A stretch of 6,891 nucleotides of DNA from an uncultured Oscillospiraceae bacterium. Lineage in GTDB: Bacteria > Bacillota_A > Clostridia > Oscillospirales > Oscillospiraceae. Location of the stretch: the NCBI GenBank assembly GCA_944387745.1, contig CALXGD010000174.1, positions 1 through 6,891 of the forward strand. The letters run 5' to 3'. A program made the position numbers and the translations under genes. Below, in pieces: positions 5,562 through 6,891 of the stretch. Position 1 is the first letter of the stretch. Each line of letters opens with the position of its first letter. The notes under the pieces were generated by a model. It made no database searches. It was not told the DNA's origin and saw only the letters and a program-made list of their open reading frames with translations.

Positions 5562-6714
5562 AATTTCTCAAACTCAGCTGAATGTTCTGCTGTGGGCGGG
5601 GTTTATGGCCCCGGCGGCGGAACTGCTGCCTGCGGTGACTTTGACTGCGGCGGGGCGGGGCGCCTGGCTGTCCGGACTGGTTGTGCTCCCTGTTTGGCTG
5701 ATTTTGGGGTGGATGATGGCGAAGCTGGGCCGAAAACTTGGGGGACTGACGGAAGCGATCCTGTACGGGCTGGGACCGGTGGCAGGAAGGCTAGTACTGG
5801 CGGCATATCTTCTGTGGGGGGAGCTGCTGCTGGCCCTGCGCCTGCGTCTGTGCGCGCAGCGCCTCATTGCGGCGGGCGAGCGGGACGGGTCCCTGTGGTT
5901 TTTTCTGCCGGTCTCTGCCTTCTTGGTTTTGTGGATGGCCCGCGGGAAATTATCCGCCTTTGTGCGGGCGGGTCAGGGGTTTTTTGCTGTACTATTGACA
6001 GGAATGGGAGTTGTTTTGGGACTCTCTCTCTGTCACATGCGGCAAGAGAATCTGTTTCCCCTCTGGCTGAAAGATATAGTACCGATTTTGGAGTCATCAG
6101 TTCCGCTGGCCGGGTTTATGGGGTATGGAATATTTGCCTGTTTTCTCTTAGCGGATACTGAGGCCGATGACTGTAAAAGGCGAAACTGGTTTTGGTGGAG
6201 CACAGCGGGCTTTTTGGTGTTGACACTGGAACAGGCGTCGGTCATTGGAAATCTGGGCTCCCAGCTGGCGCAGCAGATCAACAGTCCCTTTTTTGCGATG
6301 GCAAAAAACGTCGGGGTGGAAGGCGCATTCCAGAGGGTGGAGAGTATGATTGCTGCTATATGGACCTTTGCGGATTTCTGTCTGATGGGAGTTCTGGCCT
6401 TCTCTCTGTGGAAAATTGCAGAGGGACTTTTTCCAAAAGCGGCGCAGAAACCCACAGTCACAACTGCCATACTGCCGGGAATGATATTGGGGATTGCCGC
6501 CTTCCCGGAGGGGATAGCAGCGGAGGAGTTTGGCGGGAAAACAGCCCTGCAGGGAAATCTGATTATGGGTGTTCTGCTGCCTGCCGTCATTTTTCTGTTT
6601 TGCTGTCTGCGAAGAAAACTACATCTTGTGGCAAATAGGAAAGGTTCGGCCGAAGATGTAGTTAGAAACGAAAAAGTAAAAAAGAAACCCCAAAAAACAG
6701 AAAAAAGTGATTGA
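5548..6714 (+). CDS. gerB: Spore germinant receptor permease-like subunit B (GerAB/ArcD/ProY family)
   Basis: The B subunit is an integral membrane protein related to amino acid permeases of the APC superfamily and is thought to hold the germinant-binding pocket. The 388 residues contain about ten hydrophobic segments, beginning with KISQTQLNVLLWAGFM. The family-typical region NSPFFAMAKNVGVEGAFQRVES (246-266; key residues NSPFF and RVES) leads into an IWTFADFCLMG membrane segment. Length is slightly above the usual 360-370 because of a hydrophilic C-terminal tail (about 363-388) ending in a lysine-rich run, KVKKKPQKTEKSD. The start at 5548 has an imperfect site, GAAAGGCGGG, 5 bases upstream, weaker than for the A and C genes. 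No terminator follows; the stop codon lies inside the -35 of a strong vegetative promoter. Gene order A-C-B, as here, is one of the arrangements known in clostridia. Confidence 0.94.
   Translation: MEQDKISQTQLNVLLWAGFMAPAAELLPAVTLTAAGRGAWLSGLVVLPVWLILGWMMAKLGRKLGGLTEAILYGLGPVAGRLVLAAYLLWGELLLALRLRLCAQRLIAAGERDGSLWFFLPVSAFLVLWMARGKLSAFVRAGQGFFAVLLTGMGVVLGLSLCHMRQENLFPLWLKDIVPILESSVPLAGFMGYGIFACFLLADTEADDCKRRNWFWWSTAGFLVLTLEQASVIGNLGSQLAQQINSPFFAMAKNVGVEGAFQRVESMIAAIWTFADFCLMGVLAFSLWKIAEGLFPKAAQKPTVTTAILPGMILGIAAFPEGIAAEEFGGKTALQGNLIMGVLLPAVIFLFCCLRRKLHLVANRKGSAEDVVRNEKVKKKPQKTEKSD
6671..6710 (+). promoter_or_regulatory. A-tract region upstream of promoter 1 (UP-element-like), inside gerB
   Basis: Four A-runs (AAAAA, AAAAAA, AAAAAA, AAAAAA, some within longer purine runs) lie just upstream of the TTGACA at 6711. 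Such A-rich DNA binds the C-terminal domain of RNA polymerase alpha subunits at strong stable-RNA promoters. The same bases encode the Lys-rich tail of GerB. UP function is inferred from composition and position. Confidence 0.5.
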
Positions 6715-6739
6715 CAAGGGGAGAAAAGTTTGTTATGCT
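6711..6739 (+). promoter_or_regulatory. Strong sigma-A promoter 1, overlapping the gerB stop codon
   Basis: A consensus -35 TTGACA (6711-6716) lies exactly 17 bp from the -10 TATGCT (6734-6739), which carries an extended TGT (6731-6733). The gerB TGA (6712-6714) is inside the -35. Transcription would begin near 6746 and run out of the window to the right. It is the first of a tandem pair. Confidence 0.82.
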
Positions 6740-6740
6740 A

Positions 6741-6809
6741 GGGAAGCGCTTGCGGGAAGCAAGTGGCCCACCGGGAAGCTGTGGCGTCGAGATCCGCGAG
6801 AAATCGAGA
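6741..6809 (+). repeat. Iterated short motifs and two small hairpins between the tandem promoters
   Basis: GGGAAGC occurs three times (6741, 6754, 6773) and CGAGA three times (6788, 6797, 6805). The second GGGAAGC supplies the GGGAA loop of a 7-bp stem, CGCTTGC/GCAAGTG (6747-6765, one G-U). The third lies in the loop between CCAC (6768-6771) and GTGG (6781-6784). The segment is in the initial transcript of promoter 1. No known leader motif such as boxA is evident. Confidence 0.4.
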
Positions 6810-6828
6810 AGATTTTGGAAAAAAGATC

Positions 6829-6858
6829 TTGACAAAGCAATGAAGCGTGTGGTAAAAT
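6829..6858 (+). promoter_or_regulatory. Strong sigma-A promoter 2, reading out of the window
   Basis: TTGACA (6829-6834) is followed after 18 bp by TAAAAT (6853-6858), preceded by TGG as an extended -10. A-rich DNA (GGAAAAAAGA) lies just upstream of the -35. Transcription would start about 6865. Two strong promoters 118 bp apart, with no ORF between them, are typical of an rRNA or other stable-RNA operon. The last 27 bases show neither a 16S start nor a tRNA, so the identity of the downstream gene is inference. Confidence 0.82.
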
Positions 6859-6891
6859 AATCAGGTCGTCCGCGAGGATGGCTGGGGAGTT

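Noticed and set aside
5592..6638. Alternative frames on both strands inside gerB
   Set aside because: No domains or ribosome binding sites; the gerB frame has the hydrophobic segments and family motifs.
6741..6820. ZTP (pfl) riboswitch suggested by CCACCGGGAAGC
   Set aside because: The GCCGCCUGGGC-type 3' element and the pseudoknot partner are missing.

Overview
The window reads as chromosomal DNA from a GC-rich, spore-forming member of the Clostridia. An Oscillospiraceae-type genome (the Flavonifractor, Pseudoflavonifractor or Lawsonibacter neighbourhood) fits best. This is inferred from the mix of an F-type ATP synthase operon end, a PrdX/YbaK-type tRNA deacylase, a DUF6465-type small protein and a GerA-family germinant receptor operon, together with Firmicutes-style ribosome binding sites and promoters. 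No single marker fixes the genus.

Left part (1-1190, + strand): the 3' half of atpD (F1 beta subunit, cut by the window edge) and all of atpC (epsilon subunit), one base apart, close an ATP synthase operon. A strong bidirectional intrinsic terminator follows and also serves the convergent gene on the other strand.

Middle part (1190-2480, - strand): two separately transcribed small genes. One encodes a trans-editing aminoacyl-tRNA deacylase of the ProX/PrdX family. The other encodes a short protein with a Lys/Ala/Pro-rich basic tail and a DUF6465-like C-terminal domain. Each has a readable extended -10 promoter and a downstream hairpin.

Intergenic stretch (about 2480-2830): no convincing gene. 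It contains a run of four consecutive potential hairpins and, at its right end, a near-perfect forespore sigma-G promoter (GCATA, 18 bp, CATACTA) whose -35 lies inside an inverted repeat.

Right part (2831-6714, + strand): a three-gene germinant receptor operon in the order A-C-B: GerA-type membrane protein, GerC-type lipoprotein, GerB-type permease. A and C overlap by ATGA. Between C and B lies a possible 29-codon coupling ORF, also with an ATGA overlap. Together the three proteins would form an inner spore membrane complex that senses small-molecule germinants; the sigma-G promoter fits expression in the forespore.

Right edge (6671-6891): two strong sigma-A promoters in tandem, each preceded by A-rich DNA, point out of the window. 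The first overlaps the gerB stop codon, and its A-tract upstream region is also the coding sequence for GerB's lysine-rich tail. Tandem promoters of this strength suggest a stable-RNA (probably rRNA) operon just beyond the edge, but no rRNA sequence is visible. The most unusual points are the compact gerB/promoter overlap, the iterated-motif segment between the two promoters, the C-to-B coupling ORF and the hairpin-rich block ahead of the ger promoter. I see no clearly novel defence, mobile or CRISPR system.
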